The notes: generated by a model from the sequence alone, not told the origin. 64,000 bases of DNA from Sternotherus odoratus (GCA_032164245.1 JAVMKO010000003.1:4350651-4414650), one strand, 5' to 3'. Counted from the first letter of the stretch, positions 42,831 through 55,860 are shown. Translations and numbers: made by a program.

Positions 42831-44390
42831 AGTCATGTTCCCATTCAACCTCATATGCACAAAATGCCCCATCCTGGAGAAAAAAAAATCATTTGAGAGC
42901 ATTCACATGACACTTGAATTTAGATATGACAGAAATCGATCTGGTATAAATGCCCCCTACCTCCCCGCAAAACCCTACATGATTCATAGAGAAATTACTG
43001 CTTTTAAAAGCCTGCAGACACTGCTGATAAACAAACCTGGGCTTCTAAAAGCTCCATCTTTCCCTGCTCCTCTACAGGGGAGGTACAACTCTTGGAGGTA
43101 CTTTGAGCCTACCTCTTCCCTCATTTTGAGTGATGTGTCCTTGTTGATCTTCCCTAGATCCTCCTATTGTGGAAAGATGCGAGATCAGTCTTTTTTCTAG
43201 ATTCCTGTTGGAATCTTTTAGGACTCTGTCAGAAGTTCTAGCCTCAGAAGAGTTTGTGACACCAGAAAGATCACCTCTAGATTTGGGCCCTAATGCGCTG
43301 AAGACTCTGAAGTCTTGGTATCATCTACTTCATTTGAGGATAATGTTAGTTCTACCCTTCCCTTTCACCCAGCTGATCTGAGACAGATGGGAAGAATGGC
43401 TAGCAACTTTAAATATCCAGACAGTAGCAATGGCAAGTCCCAATTTTAACATCTTAGGTTCTGTGGAGAAAGATAGAATCACTTTACCCACAACTGAGGG
43501 GAAAGTTCTAGCCTGCTAAGAAAATGGGGTTAACACCAGCTTCTGGATCTTCAGTGTTTTTACCTCCGATGAGACTCCTGCAGTTTTGATGAGCTAATGC
43601 CAGTGTCTGCCTTGTTCAGAGAGGCCCCAATCTGGATCCAACAATTTGTCTCTATTCCAGTTTCCATATTTTCTCAGTGGGAGACTGTTGGGAGATACCC
43701 GTTATCCAGTCTCTTGTTTGAAGGCAATACCATCTGTGTTTTTCTCTTGGTATAGTGATCCAGAGAGCAAACCTTCCTGCTGCCCAGTCTGGGGACTGAC
43801 AAGCATTTAAACCCCCATAAAAATAATCAAAAAACTAACATGCCAATAAGCTGCAACCACAGCTGGATGTTCATCTGCATTGCCTGCAGTGAGGATACTC
43901 AGGATTGAAGTTTTCTGTGTGGGCCACTCTGATATCACTGTAAGCCTGTCTTGCCTCAGCTTAGCTTGCGCCTGTGAAGTTACAATTTTATTTACAGTTT
44001 TTATATAGTTTATATTGTGGCAAATTGCCAGCACTTGATGGGTTCCACGCTTTCTCTTCTTGGGGGTGGGGGGAGGGGTTTCAGGGCACCATTTTTCGCC
44101 CTTGAACTGGGGTATTAACTGCCCCACTAGTATCCCAAACTAGAGGAGGGGAGAGGAGAGGGAGGGACCCTGAGCCCACCCTCTACTCCAGTCACAGCCC
44201 AGGGTCCCTAGGGATACCCATAAAGCACTTGAACTAGTGATCCTTCCTGTGGGCTACTTCCCTCTCCTGCCCTTTGGCTCATGGGGCTTCCTGCTCTCTC
44301 GCTGCACAAGCCAGTTGTCCCTTTATCTAGGGTCTTGGTCTTCTTAGCTCACCTCAGCACTTCTCCAAACTCTCCTTTTCTTCCCTCCAA
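42831..44390. other. No gene recognised
   Basis: Short open frames at 42835-43381 have no recognisable domain. No repeat family was identified. Confidence 0.4.
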
Positions 44391-44531
44391 ACTGCTCTCC
44401 GCTCCAACACCAATCCACTCTGCTTCAACTCCTTCAAACTGCTCCCTGCTTCAACACCAATCCACTCTGCTTCAACTCCTCCAAACAGCTCTCCACTCCA
44501 ACACCAATCCACTCTCCTTCAACTCCCTCCC
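44391..44531. repeat. 47-bp tandem repeat, 3 copies
   Basis: Three units starting at 44391, 44438 and 44485 share CAACACCAATCCACTCTSCTTC plus TTCAACTCC with a few substitutions. They lie inside a C-rich block at about 44100-44690. Confidence 0.9.
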
Positions 44532-44919
44532 GTCTGATTGAAGCAGGGGGGTTTTATCAGGTGACTGGCTTCAGGTGCCCTAATTGGCTTCAGGTGCTTT
44601 AATTAATCTAAAGCAAACTTTCTTCCCTCTACAGGGAATAAGGCTCCCCTCTAACACCCTCCTGCTGCCCTCTGGCCATGCTGTATCACAATACATAGCT
44701 TTTTAAAATAGTTTTATTTAATTACTTAAATAGATAGATTGTATTTTTGGGTGCCAGGCTTGATAAGCTTTAAATTGTGTATTCACACTGAGGAAATGTT
44801 GAGCACCCAGTTCTGAAAATGTCTCAAGTTGGGGAATCCAAAATCCCAAACTCACTCCTTGCTTTTGAAAATCATGGTTATTACCTATATCTACACATTA
44901 AAGAGGAGGATTTTGGTTC

Positions 44920-45309
44920 ATTTACCTCAGTGGCTGTCAGCCTTTCCAGACTACTGTCCCCCTTCCAAGAGACTGATTTGTCTTGAGTACTCCCAAATTA
45001 CACCTCACAAACTTTTTGCTTCCAAAATCAGACATAAAAATACAAGCACACTATGATGGCAAGATTGCTGACTTTTTCATTTTTACCATATCATTATCAA
45101 ATAAATCAACTGGACTATAAATATTGTGCTTACATTTCAGTGTATGGTAAATAGAGCAGTCTAAACAAGTCATTGTCTGTGTGAAATTTTCATTTGTACT
45201 GTCTTTGCTAGTACTTTTATGTAGCCTGTTGTAAAACTAGGCAAATATCTAGATGAGTTGATGTACCCAAAGCTCTGCATACCCCTGTTTGAGAACCACT
45301 GATTTACCT
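44920..45309. mobile_element. Non-autonomous hAT element with perfect 8-bp duplication
   Basis: The 374-bp element 44928-45301 has ends CAGTGGCTGTCAGCC and TTTGAGAACCACTG and is flanked by identical ATTTACCT at 44920-44927 and 45302-45309. The interior is non-coding. Confidence 0.9.
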
Positions 45310-46046
45310 TACACCAAAACAAGGAAGGAAATCATTTTATGGACAGTCACATGAAATTATATACATTGAGATTAAATTATATACACGTGTTTCTAATCCA
45401 TATATAATCAGAAATTCTTTCAGAAATGTCCAAATCAAAAGTGTAATAATTGAACATTCTCTGGCACTGTAAGGCAATTAGTAAAAACAGTTCTATTAAA
45501 TAAATTGCGTAGGGAAACAATCCATAGAAACGTGATAAAAATTCACATACAAAAAAAAATCAATGGTCCATTAAAGAGGCTGTCAACACAAGAACTATTA
45601 GCTGTAAATCATAATTGCTGCTGTATGTTCTAGTAGGAAGTCAGGTACATACAGTTCTCAGTGAATCCTTTGGAGAGGAGAGGAGAAATTTAAATGTTTT
45701 ACCAGAAAAAGTAGAGAAATCACATCATGGTACTTGTGACAATGAGGAAAATAGTCCTGTCAGGTGCAGATCACTTTGCTAGTGATCCACCAAAGCAATG
45801 ACGCATGTTAGGGACTATTCACACTTTAAAGGCAGGCGATCCAGGCAACCACCTTCAGTGCTGGGCTTGGGGGCTCCATGCTTAGGGTGTGCGTGTGTTT
45901 TTGTTGTTATCAACAGAAGGGAAAATAGACTGTTTCAGGTATTCTGTAGGTGGATTCATTTTTCACTCACCTCCTAGAATGTTCTGAATCTTTGTAGAAT
46001 CTTGTGGAATCTTCCAGACTTTCTGAGAACTCCATTTTCCTCAAAC

Positions 46047-46279
46047 CTCCTAGAATGGAATCAGAGAGATAGCCGTGTTAGGGTCTGGATCTGCAGAAGT
46101 GACAAAGAGTCCTGTGGCACCTTAAAGACTAACTAAAGTATTGAAGCATAAGCTTTCGTGGGCTAATACCTGCTTCATCGGATGCAAGCAGTGGAAGTGG
46201 GTATTAGCCCACGAAAGCTTATGCTTCAATACTTTTGTTAGTCTTTAAGGTGCCACAGGACTTTGTTGCTCCTAGAATG
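46047..46279 (+). mobile_element. Fold-back retroelement, locus E
   Basis: The element spans 46058-46268 between perfect 11-bp duplications CTCCTAGAATG (46047-46057 and 46269-46279). The head is on the left only. The centre is asymmetric: the first arm keeps CATCGGATGCAAGCAGTGG while the second has lost its tip. Confidence 0.88.
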
Positions 46280-46799
46280 CCATCAGCCATGCCCTTGTGA
46301 CTATAAAAGTGATGGTGTGTTGCCAGTCAGTGAGAGATAAGAAGGGAAGGGAAGTGAGAACCCAGCTGCAATGTTGTGAACCTTGTTTCACGGTGTAATT
46401 GTGAAAGTGTAAATTTATTATCATATGACAGGGATAAATCATGCATGCAAATTTTGTATCAAAGTCGCGCAATGGACTACAAATGCAACAAAACATAAGG
46501 TAGTCAAAAGTTTGACAAGTGTGGGGAAGAGGGGGCCATTTGGTCTAGACTAGAGCCAGCCCTGACTGTTCTCATGCTTAAAGTTAGGCATGTACATAAG
46601 AGCTTTGCTGTTTCCAGGCCAGAGTGCTCAGCACCAGGCAGGATCAAATAAAATTCCCTGAAACTCTGGAAATGTAGAACCCAATCTTCAGCTGCTGTAA
46701 ATGAATATCACTCCCTTGACATCCATGGAGAGTCGATACTGACTTACCCCAGCTGAGTATCTGGCCCATGATAAATTATGCAGCTGATATGCTCAGTCT

Positions 46800-46945
46800 T
46801 TTTAGACAATTAGAGGTTTTTAAGGCCTGGCTTGACAAATCCCTGGCTGGGATGATTTAGTTGGGGCTGGGTCCTGCTTTGAGCAGGGGGTTGGACTAGA
46901 TACCTCCTGAGGTCTCTTCCAAGTCTAATATTCTATGATTCTATG
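46800..46945 (+). mobile_element. CR1 LINE 3' end
   Basis: TTGGACTAGATACCTCCTGAG, GTCTCTTCCAA and the terminal repeat ATTCTATGATTCTATG are the diagnostic CR1 3' end. It is 5'-truncated to about 145 bp. Confidence 0.92.
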
Positions 46946-47799
46946 AATTCACGCCTTTTTGAAGACATACAGTTAAAGTAATAAGACAGAGAAAATAAAG
47001 GGATGCAAAAACTAGATGAATGCCCACTCGGGGTCATACAACACCACTAGGATACAACTTGACATGTTTAAATTTTGAAAGATACAGCAGTGGTACATTG
47101 CTAAAAGGTTATATGTATAGGAAAAATGGGTTAGAGCCCTTTTTTTGGCTTCTTTGTAATATGTGAAGGAGGTTTTTAAGAGGTATTAATCTTCTTGTTT
47201 TACACATTAGTAATTCAGAGATTGTCTTCTCTGCTTTTCTTGGAAGAATTATAACATCACATATGTCAAGTGACAGACAGTTGAGTGGGGAAGTGACTTT
47301 TATTCAGATGGCTTAAAACTTAGCATTTGTTTTGTTTTTGGAAACAGCTGATTAACTCAATCCCTTTGCAAACCATTGGAAGGAAAGATCTGTTTGGTAA
47401 AGACGGAACATCGCCACTCCTTCAATTAAAGACTGTGAACTCCAGTTATATGGCTGAGTCCAACAAGAAGATACCCAGAACAAGGTCACACTCTCTGTTC
47501 TTATGGTTCTAATGTTCAAAAAATATTAAACTCCCGGCCCTCCAGGCCTCCTTTTATACGTCATAATTAAGCACAAAAGGACACAACCCCCTTGCACATC
47601 ACCTTTGATAGTGATAGCAATTGCTCACAATCAGACAAGATCACTTTCCAGGGAGATGTAGAGAATCAGCTCGTAACAATTTAACAATGTCATCCTTACT
47701 GAGGTAGATGTTTAAAATCAAGGGCTACGTCCTACTCTTAGTCAAGAACATTCTTTAATATTGTCGGGAGGCTGTTTCTGCAAGGTGGAAGCTGGACTG

Positions 47800-48043
47800 T
47801 CCCATCATCCAGGGTCTTTGTTGAATGGCTTAGCAGCACGGCAGTGGGATTACTGCGAGAAGCAGTGTGGGGTGAGGGACGTGTTGGCTGCTGATCCCGT
47901 AGCCCCCATTGGCCTGGAACGGTGAACTGCAGCCAGTGGGAGCTGCGATCAGCCAAACCTGCGGGCACTGGTGATAAACAAACTGTCCCAGCCCACCAAC
48001 GGATTTCCCTGATGGGCCGTGAGCCAAAGGTTGCCGATCCCTG
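47800..48043. mobile_element. hAT element fragment (right end)
   Basis: The right end CCAAAGGTTGCCGATCCCTG is a hAT-type terminal repeat like that of the element at 28216-29214. The left end was not identified, so this is probably truncated. Confidence 0.55.
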
Positions 48044-51000
48044 GTGTAGACACATCCCAGCATTGGGCTCTGCAGTGTAACTCAGGGCAGGCAATTTAAT
48101 TTCCCATGGCCTGGCCATTACACAGTAGGAAATAAAAGCAACACTAGATTTTATATAAACATAAAAAGACACCAATGTAGTGAAATTCCCTCTGTATGTG
48201 AGGCTGGCATGAGTCAGCCATTGCTGTGTTATTTGTTCAACAGGGCAACAAAGTATTTAAAAACTCTTGGCTGAGGAGAAGGCAAATATTATTAGACAAC
48301 TCACACTGATAATGACAGGCTCTTTGTTGTTAAAAATATACCATTGTGGCTCTTTCCTTTTACAAAGTTGGTCCAGCAACCTGAGAGGGGAGAACGGAAA
48401 CTTATGTATTCGACCCAATATTTTACCTTCGCACTCACCTGAAGTGCACCCATGTTAGATATCTGATGTCTGTCAGCAGCCTGTGGCTAACAAAGGAAGC
48501 ATAATCACCACCGACGGTTCCCAGGAAGGGGGGTTGTATTGATTCGGACTGTGGGCAAAAAAGCAATAGGTGAAATTTCTACAGCGCAGTAGTTATTATT
48601 CTTTGATTAACTGCACATCATGTACAGCGGTTTTCAATACAAAATGTAATAGCACAAGGAAAACGGAACATTTAGGGGCAGTGTACGATGACTTTAGTCC
48701 CGAATGAAACCACACGAGGGACACCGTTCTGACTGCGTTTCTCGTTTTCACGGTTAACTCTGTAAAACCATCTCATTTCGAATGTACCTGGAAGTTGCTG
48801 CAGCAACCCCAGTCTGCTGCTCCCGAGTGCCATTGACAGCTGGGACCTCGCCATCGAGGTCCCAGTTGAGCTTGTCATGAAATATATGGGCACCAGCGCT
48901 TAAGAACTCAGATCCCTCCTTTCCCCAGGCAGGACAACAGCTGGGCTTAGACCCATCAGTGTGGGCAGGATAGGATCCAATCATCAGTGGTGCATAGTCT
49001 TCCTGTTTCTTTCACATTGACTGGTTAGTTCAGTGTCTGCAGTGCAGCATCTATGTTACCTGCCTCCTTGTGCTGTTTCACCACCAGCCGTAGTCAAGGG
49101 AGTGAAGTCATCTGGCTCAAACCAGCATAATCACTACTAAGCAGCTATGTGGCATCTCTGACTATGTCATGGTCCCTCTGAGGGGGGGAGGGAGGTGATT
49201 TGTAGAGTGCCATTTTGGAGGGTCTTTAGGGCAGAGAGGAGCAGGCGGTCGTGCCTGAGGAGGAAATCGGCCACGACCTGGGCCATGGAGCACTGGGGGA
49301 AATCCTGCACTGGAGTCCCCACCAATGGTTCTCACACGTGTCCGAGTGCATTTTAATTAAGCTTAATTAATTAATTAAGATTTATGTGTCTGCAAAGCAA
49401 CTTCAGATTTGCACTGCTGCTCAGCATTCGGTGTATTGTCTTGGGGGGGACAGTCCCTACCATTTGCAATTGCTCAAACCATCTCACCTTTCGCTTGCAG
49501 CCATATAACATTTCCATGGCAGCTGCTGCAATTCCTTACAGGGAGGAGCAAAGTTTGCATTCTTAGCTGTCTTAAGTGGAGAACCAGCATCATCTGATTA
49601 ACTAGCTCGCTGCCCGTCACCCATGCTCTGTAGACCACAGTTTGGGACCCAGCCACCTCTCAGCCAAAATCTAGGGTTCTTGATCTTTTTCTACCAGAGA
49701 TCCAGAAATCAGACATGGCCGAAAATATCAGAATCTCCTACATCCCTGACGAGAGAAGGTCCTAATCTAGGTCTTCTCCAGTTCAGATTAGAAATAGGAT
49801 TTAGTCATCTGTAATTACCTCTAATCTGGGAGAACTAAAAGGAATGTAGAAAGTTGCCTACACATTACTCCAATACGAGTGCAATTTGCTTAGTTTCTGC
49901 CCTACAGACCCACAAATAGATAAAAACCAGCAGCACTGGAAAGTGAACTAGCCACAGCACCTGCTGGGCTGAAAGAGGGGAGATTTTCCTTCTAAAAACA
50001 ATCTAAGTAAACCCAAGTCTGGCTTGAAGGGCGTCTTCCTTAAAAACTGAGAATCTGGGGTTGATTATTAGAATCCATACGCCGTTTCTTTAATTAGGCC
50101 CTGTCCTTTTTTGCTGGAATATATATTTTAAAACCTTGGCAGAAAGAAGCAAAGATAGTAGGTGTCTCTGGACAGTGCTGTAGGTGAAATGGACAGTTTT
50201 CATAGCCAGGGACTGAGCGAAGGGCACTTTATGTGCCAGGACCCCATCTCCAGAGCATAAGGAGAAAACTAGACTGGACCCTTCCCCAACCATTCAGCTG
50301 GTCTTCGAAATTCCCTGAATACTCCTATCTACCAAATCCTCATTCCTCCTCACAGACATCCCCAACCTGGCCTTGACCCAACAAATTTTCCCAGTTTTCT
50401 GTTTGCTCCTGTGATGTGCCGGGGAAGCGACTGGAAGGAAAGGAAGACACACTTGCTCACAACCCGATGTCGGACGATGTGCACAGAGGCCAGGGAAGAT
50501 ACTAAAAACTTATCAGCAGAGTCTGCTAGAAGCTTGCCAAGAAGGCCGGAGAAGACATGTAATAAGGGTGGAGTCTGCTCGCTTGGTAGCTGAAAAAACA
50601 TTCAGATGTTTGCCAAGAAATCTACTTTATCAACTTTTCTAGCCGAGTTTGGACTCAGGACCTCAGACCATCTAATCAACGGCCAGAATTTTCAAAAGAG
50701 CTCTGCCTCCAATCGCTCCCACTGTGGCCCTTTCGGACAGTTTTAATAGGGCTGAATCCAGCATGCTGTGTTCTTCTGAAAATGCAGCCACTTACTTTGG
50801 TGCCTAAATGGAATCTCGTCTCTTTAGATAATCTGGCACAACAGTGGGTGCTGTGAGTCTATGACCGCATGTACCAGGCATTCACTATCCCTCCATCCCA
50901 CCAGACACCCCACTGCCTTGGTGCACACTGACCTAAGAAGTGAAAGGCAAAGAGTTTGGACTTCCAGGAGTTGCCTAAAAAGGCCTCCTGGTGTTAGCTG

Positions 51001-52489
51001 CTGGTGGAACCAGTGAGACTTGGTCCTCCAGAGGCTAGAACAGCTGGGCATAGGCAGAGGCCAAGCAGAGCAATATCCCAAATTAAGGTTAATAAATTTA
51101 ATGATACCATTTAGATATTTGGGTATATTACTCATAAAAGGTTATACTAAGAGTAGATTGTGGAAAGCAAATATAACAATGAGTGTTGATTATCTCTCAG
51201 TAATTGAGAATTTAAGATAGGTTGTCCCTCAGTAAATATAGTCCATCTTAGAAGTATTTCAGTTACTCTCCTGGCTTCGCTAAAGTGAATTGTAACCAAA
51301 AACCAGCCAAAATTGATCACTTTGGCAAAGCAGCTCTGCCTGTTGAACACCTAGGTAGAGTAGGTGTGTCTATGCAAATACGGTCTGCTCCTGAAGTCTT
51401 CTCCCCCAGTTTGTCACTAAATTTCAGAAGAAAACTCATTCAGACCCTGATTAGACTTAGATATTAATTGGGCTACTGAACTTAGGCAAGCTCAGTTTGC
51501 AAGACGTCCTCTGGCTTAGGTGAGCTTGTCACGGAGCCCTTCAGAAAATTCCAGCCAGTGGGTCAAATCTACGGTGCAATATCCTAATCTTCCACTTACA
51601 AAGCTCAATGATCAACAAAAGGATGGCGGAGGGGAATACACCGGGATGTTCGCAGTCTCCAAGGAGTCACATTGCATCCATCCCTACATATGATGAAGAA
51701 AGAACCTGGTAATGCCAGATGATATTTTGCTGGTACATGGCTGTGTTGAATTTCTGGTTTTTATCTGGGAGTGGTTTTTTTCCTCCAAGTCTTGGAGGAG
51801 ATTTAGTGGTTTATTCCATTTCATGATTGCAAACACACCACTCCAGGTTTTGGCTTTCCAAGAGCTTGTTTACTTCTTGTATTTTTCTGAGCTTGGACAG
51901 ATGAAATAAAGTAGTTATTTTCATTTTCATTTATGATCTGATTTTGGATCAGTTTCACATGCATTTGCCCACTGCTGCAGTGCTTGGCCTGCAAACCCAG
52001 GCTGCAGGGGGGTTGTTTATTATGTATTTCAATTTACATCAAAGCCCCCATCCATCACTCTGGGCATTTTTACCAAAAAATTTTTTAAAAAAGCATGGAA
52101 GCATTTTTGTTGGTCTTGACTCTTAGGCTTCAGACAACCTTGTTCTTAGAAAACCTAAATTTGGGTCCAAATTTGCCCTGACAATGGCACAGAAAAAAAA
52201 AAGTCACTTCAAAGGGAAAAAGAAAAGAAGGGAAGCTTTGTGCATAAGCCACAGGACTGGGAGTCACAGGTTACTCCAGGACGGTTGTAGGTACAGGCAA
52301 GCAAGGCGGTTACCCTAGGCACCAACTTCAGAGCGTGCTAGACCACTGTGCTGCTCGCTGGGTGGTTGTTTTTTTGGCTCAGCTACTAAAGGGAGCCTTC
52401 GCTGACACCAAAAATGCTTCCCTCCCTGGCTGGCAGAACGGCTAGGGCCGCTCCTGACCTACCCTAGACATGCTCTCTGATCTTGGGCA
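48044..52489. other. No gene recognised
   Basis: No coding exon, RNA gene or named repeat could be supported over this 4.4 kb. Two small minus-strand open frames at 48672-48984 have no domain I recognise. A perfect inverted repeat sits at 48840-48865 and an AT palindromic tract TTAATTAAGCTTAATTAA near 49355. Confidence 0.4.
48840..48865. repeat. Perfect 11-bp inverted repeat with 4-base loop
   Basis: CTGGGACCTCG, then CCAT, then CGAGGTCCCAG: a GC-rich stem-loop in otherwise moderate-GC DNA. There is no T-run to suggest a Pol III terminator. Confidence 0.85.
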
Positions 52490-52610
52490 CGCAGCTTCAC
52501 TTCCATGTCCTAGTTTTCTCCAGCTGTATAAATGGGGGATAATCCTGCCCATTTCACAGGGCTGTTTGTGAGTTTTAATTCTCCAATGGCTCCTATCTTG
52601 CAACCGTGGG
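52490..52610 (+). repeat. MIR-like SINE fragment
   Basis: TCTTGGGCACGCAGCTTCAC, AAATGGGGGATAATCCTGCC and CAGGGCTGTTTGTGAG follow the MIR core order. Confidence 0.65.
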
Positions 52611-53179
52611 TCACGTTGACCTCGATAGAATTCTGCAAGAGTGCATGGCCAGATTCCAAGACTGGGGCCAATATTTGTAAAGCTTTTTGAGATCTTGGCT
52701 AGAATGGGTTATCAAAGTGCAAAGCAGAAGAACTGGAAAGAAAAGAATTCAGAGACCTTATGCGGCCATTTTACCCCATGTCCTAGAATTTCTCCAGTAC
52801 AAAGTTTCTTACTCGAGCAAATTCTTGGTCATTAACCTGGTGGAGTACAAGAATTACAAAAAATAGTCCTTTGACAAATAGGGAGGTACTTCTCCTCCTC
52901 CTTGGATCTGCAGCCACATAACACATCTGGAAATATTTCCTCTCCCCCTCAGCTGTTCAGCTGGGAGAGGAATTCAGCAAATCGGTAACAGACACTTTGG
53001 AGAAGGAAACAATTCACTCTAACCCCCTGGAGCTTAGTGAATTTCTCTGTTCTGATGCTGGCAAACCAACTGTGAGTGTGATCATTTTGTCTAAAAGTCA
53101 GATGCCTTTTCTGTTGTACCTTCTCAAGGCTAATCCAATGGAGGAATTCTAGAACCATGGGGAGATATAAATACATTGG
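52611..53179. other. No gene recognised
   Basis: No gene or repeat family identified. Confidence 0.4.
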
Positions 53180-53360
53180 CTTGTGGTCAAAGCACACGTC
53201 TAGCCATCAAAAGGACCGGGTTCTACTCCTGGTCATGCTGCAGACTTGCTATGCGCTCTTCAGTGAGTCACTTAACTGATCTGAAACTCAGTTTCTCCAT
53301 CCACAAGAGTTTAACTACCCACACCATAGGATGTTGTGAGGGTTGATTCCTGTGTCCAAA
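53180..53360 (+). repeat. MIR-like SINE fragment
   Basis: GACCGGGTTCTACTCCTGGTC, GTCACTTAACTGATCTGAAAC and TCAGTTTCTCCATC follow the MIR order, from its tRNA-like B box to its core. Confidence 0.7.
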
Positions 53361-55299
53361 GGGCTGTGACCTCTTTGGGTTGACGGTGATATTGAAGGTG
53401 TCTCTAACATTCTAAAAAAAAATCCAACCAACACCACAGATAAAAAACAGCACTGAACACGCAGGCTGAAATTGGCATTGACTTCAGTGAAGCTGTGATT
53501 TCTCTCGTACTGTAGCAAGCTTCTCACCAGATGGTGCTGCTGCTGAACCTGTTGCATGAACCCAAAATGCCAATCAGCTAAACAAAAAGGCAGAGGCTAG
53601 CGGGGGAGGGTCAGGGCTTGCCTTTTACTCTGTGATGATTATTTTGGGAAAGTGTTTGCATTAAGTGCTATCAGAAGTCTGATAGGTTGGGAAACTTGGA
53701 AGATTTGTGTTACCTTTGGGGGGGGGGAGGATGTTGAACAATAGTTTGAGGTGCCACAAGGTATGTGGCAAAATTTGGCCCCCTGGACTCATGTAACATT
53801 CATATTGCTGTGGTGCCCAAAGACCTTACCCCCATCCAGCACCATTGTACTAGGCACTATGCAAACTCTAGCAAATGATGACCCCAGCCCCAAAAGAGAG
53901 AGTCTACAAATCCCCAGAGTTTAATGGCTACATTCTCTGATGGTCCAAATTGGCATAGCTCCGTTGACATCAGTGGATCAGTACAAATTACACCCGATGA
54001 GGCTCTGGCTTAGATATCCTTAGGGAGGTTCCAAGTACGTCTTCCCTTCCACAATAGCCAATAATAATTTCCTGTGCTGCAGGATTCTCCGGGTACAATC
54101 CTATAGCCTGTGTTACGCAGGAGGCCAGATTAAATGACTCGACACAGTTGTCCCTTCTGACCTTACAACTTAAGAATTTATGGCTATTGTTAGAGCGGAC
54201 TGACTGTCAAGACCAAGTGTCAATGCCACTGAAAGAGCAGAAAAACTAATTCACATTAAGCTGCCATTTCAGAAGCTGAAATGGGATATTAAGATTCTCC
54301 CTTTAAACAGACAAAATAAGGTGAGTTTATATATAAAGTATCTACATTCTGAAAGGATGTCCAGGCTTTAAAATGTTAATGAATAGCAGCTGCAATAATT
54401 CCTGGCATTTGTGAAAAGATTTTTCAATAGGAGGACAAAAAAAATAATAATCTTCAACACAGTAAAAGTTTTTGTGGTTAAGCCTGGGATGACTTATTCT
54501 TGACTGATTCCCACTGTGAAACCAACAGATTTGTGTTTTATAAAATGGATAGCTGGGAATAATCCTATGTTGGGGACATGAGAGGATTTCTCTAATTTCT
54601 TCCTTCAGTAGTACTTGTGGTGTCAGATAAAACAGATTTTCTTTGTTGCGCTTAGAATGCCCCCTGGGAGTATGGGATTCAAATTGTGTTGAGTACACTA
54701 ATTTCAGCAAATTAGTTACAACTCCTGGCCCACATCCAGCAATCAGATCTTCCAGCAGAGTACCCTGCATTGGGGATCCAGGCAGATGAAAAGGGCCATT
54801 CTAGTTGATCTGCTTGCAGGATTGCAGCTCATAGCATAAGAGCAGCCCAAGAACATCCACTGAAGGGCAGTGCAGAGATCTCTGAAAGGAGGGTGTAGGT
54901 AGGTTAATACTGATGACAGGGAAACACGCAGTACAGTGACAGAATATTTAGATAATATGCTGAGCCCTCATGGATTTTCAAAGAGCTCGACAAGCCGGGA
55001 GTTAAGTGCTCTTAAAAATCTGGTCCTATGGGTTACACCAGTTGCAGTGATAAGTAAAATCCTGCTTTTGAGCCACATGCAGCAAGCTCCCTTTCTAACC
55101 TAATGTGAGCAGTTGTTCAGTAGCCTTTTTTCCAGGATTTTAGCAACGGACTCTGCCATCACCTCCTCCTGGAGATGATTCCACACTGGATAAATCTGTG
55201 GGAGTTTGCATAAACCCCAGAGCAAACCCCAAGTGCAGGCAAGAAAAGCCCCAATGTGCTCTGGTGAATATATCCTGGTTTGAGCCAAGGTAAATTCCA
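53361..55299. other. No gene recognised
   Basis: AT-rich sequence with a G-run near 53720. No coding region or named repeat supported. Confidence 0.4.
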
Positions 55300-55382
55300 T
55301 CGCTGGGATGATTTAGTTGCTTTGAGCAGGGGGCTGGACTAGAACCTCCTGAGGTCCCTTCCAACCCTGATATTCTGTGAAA
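55300..55382 (+). mobile_element. CR1 LINE 3' end fragment
   Basis: GCTGGGATGATTTAGTT, GCAGGGGGCTGGACTAGA and CCTCCTGAGGTCCCTTCCAA are the last bases of a CR1 element. About 83 bp remain. Confidence 0.85.
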
Positions 55383-55647
55383 TCACAGCTGGCCTTGGGT
55401 ATCCTTGGGGTTTGCACAGGGGCAGCTCCATTAGTGCAAATTCCCAATATAGGCCAGGCCTAAATTATACTCTGTTCCTCTTTGTTGTGCCCCCTTCTAC
55501 CACACTAAATAATTCCACTCCCTCCCTACAAATATTTGTAGATGATTATTTTTCCCTGCCCTCCTTTAGTTATCTCTTAGCCAACCAATATTTATTTTAT
55601 TTGACACTTACGATACTGCAGTGAGAGAGGACATATGTAGTTGTCTG

Positions 55648-55705
55648 CAGTAACAAAGAGTCCTGTGGCACCTTAAAGACTAACTAGACTCTTTGTCACT
55701 TCTGT
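55648..55705. repeat. Collapsed fold-back element remnant
   Basis: AACAAAGAGTCCTGTGGCAC...CTAACTA is followed directly by GACTCTTTGTCACTTCTG, the complement of the outer arm of the fold-back family. It looks like a fold-back copy whose inner arms were deleted. No clear target duplication was found. Confidence 0.6.
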
Positions 55706-55744
55706 GTATTCTAGGATTGCGTTGTCTCATTTTTAGAGTACTTA

Positions 55745-55860
55745 GTCATTAGGGTGACCAAATGTCCCAATTTCATAGGCACAGTCCTGATTTTGGGGTC
55801 TTTTTCTTATATAGGCTCCTATTACCCCCCCCATCTCCCATTTCAGACAAATGATTCCAA
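55745..55860 (+). mobile_element. DNA-transposon end fragment
   Basis: TTAGGGTGACCAAATGTCCC and TTTTCTTATATAGGCTCC are words of a common non-autonomous DNA transposon end in turtles. The other end was not found. Confidence 0.5.
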
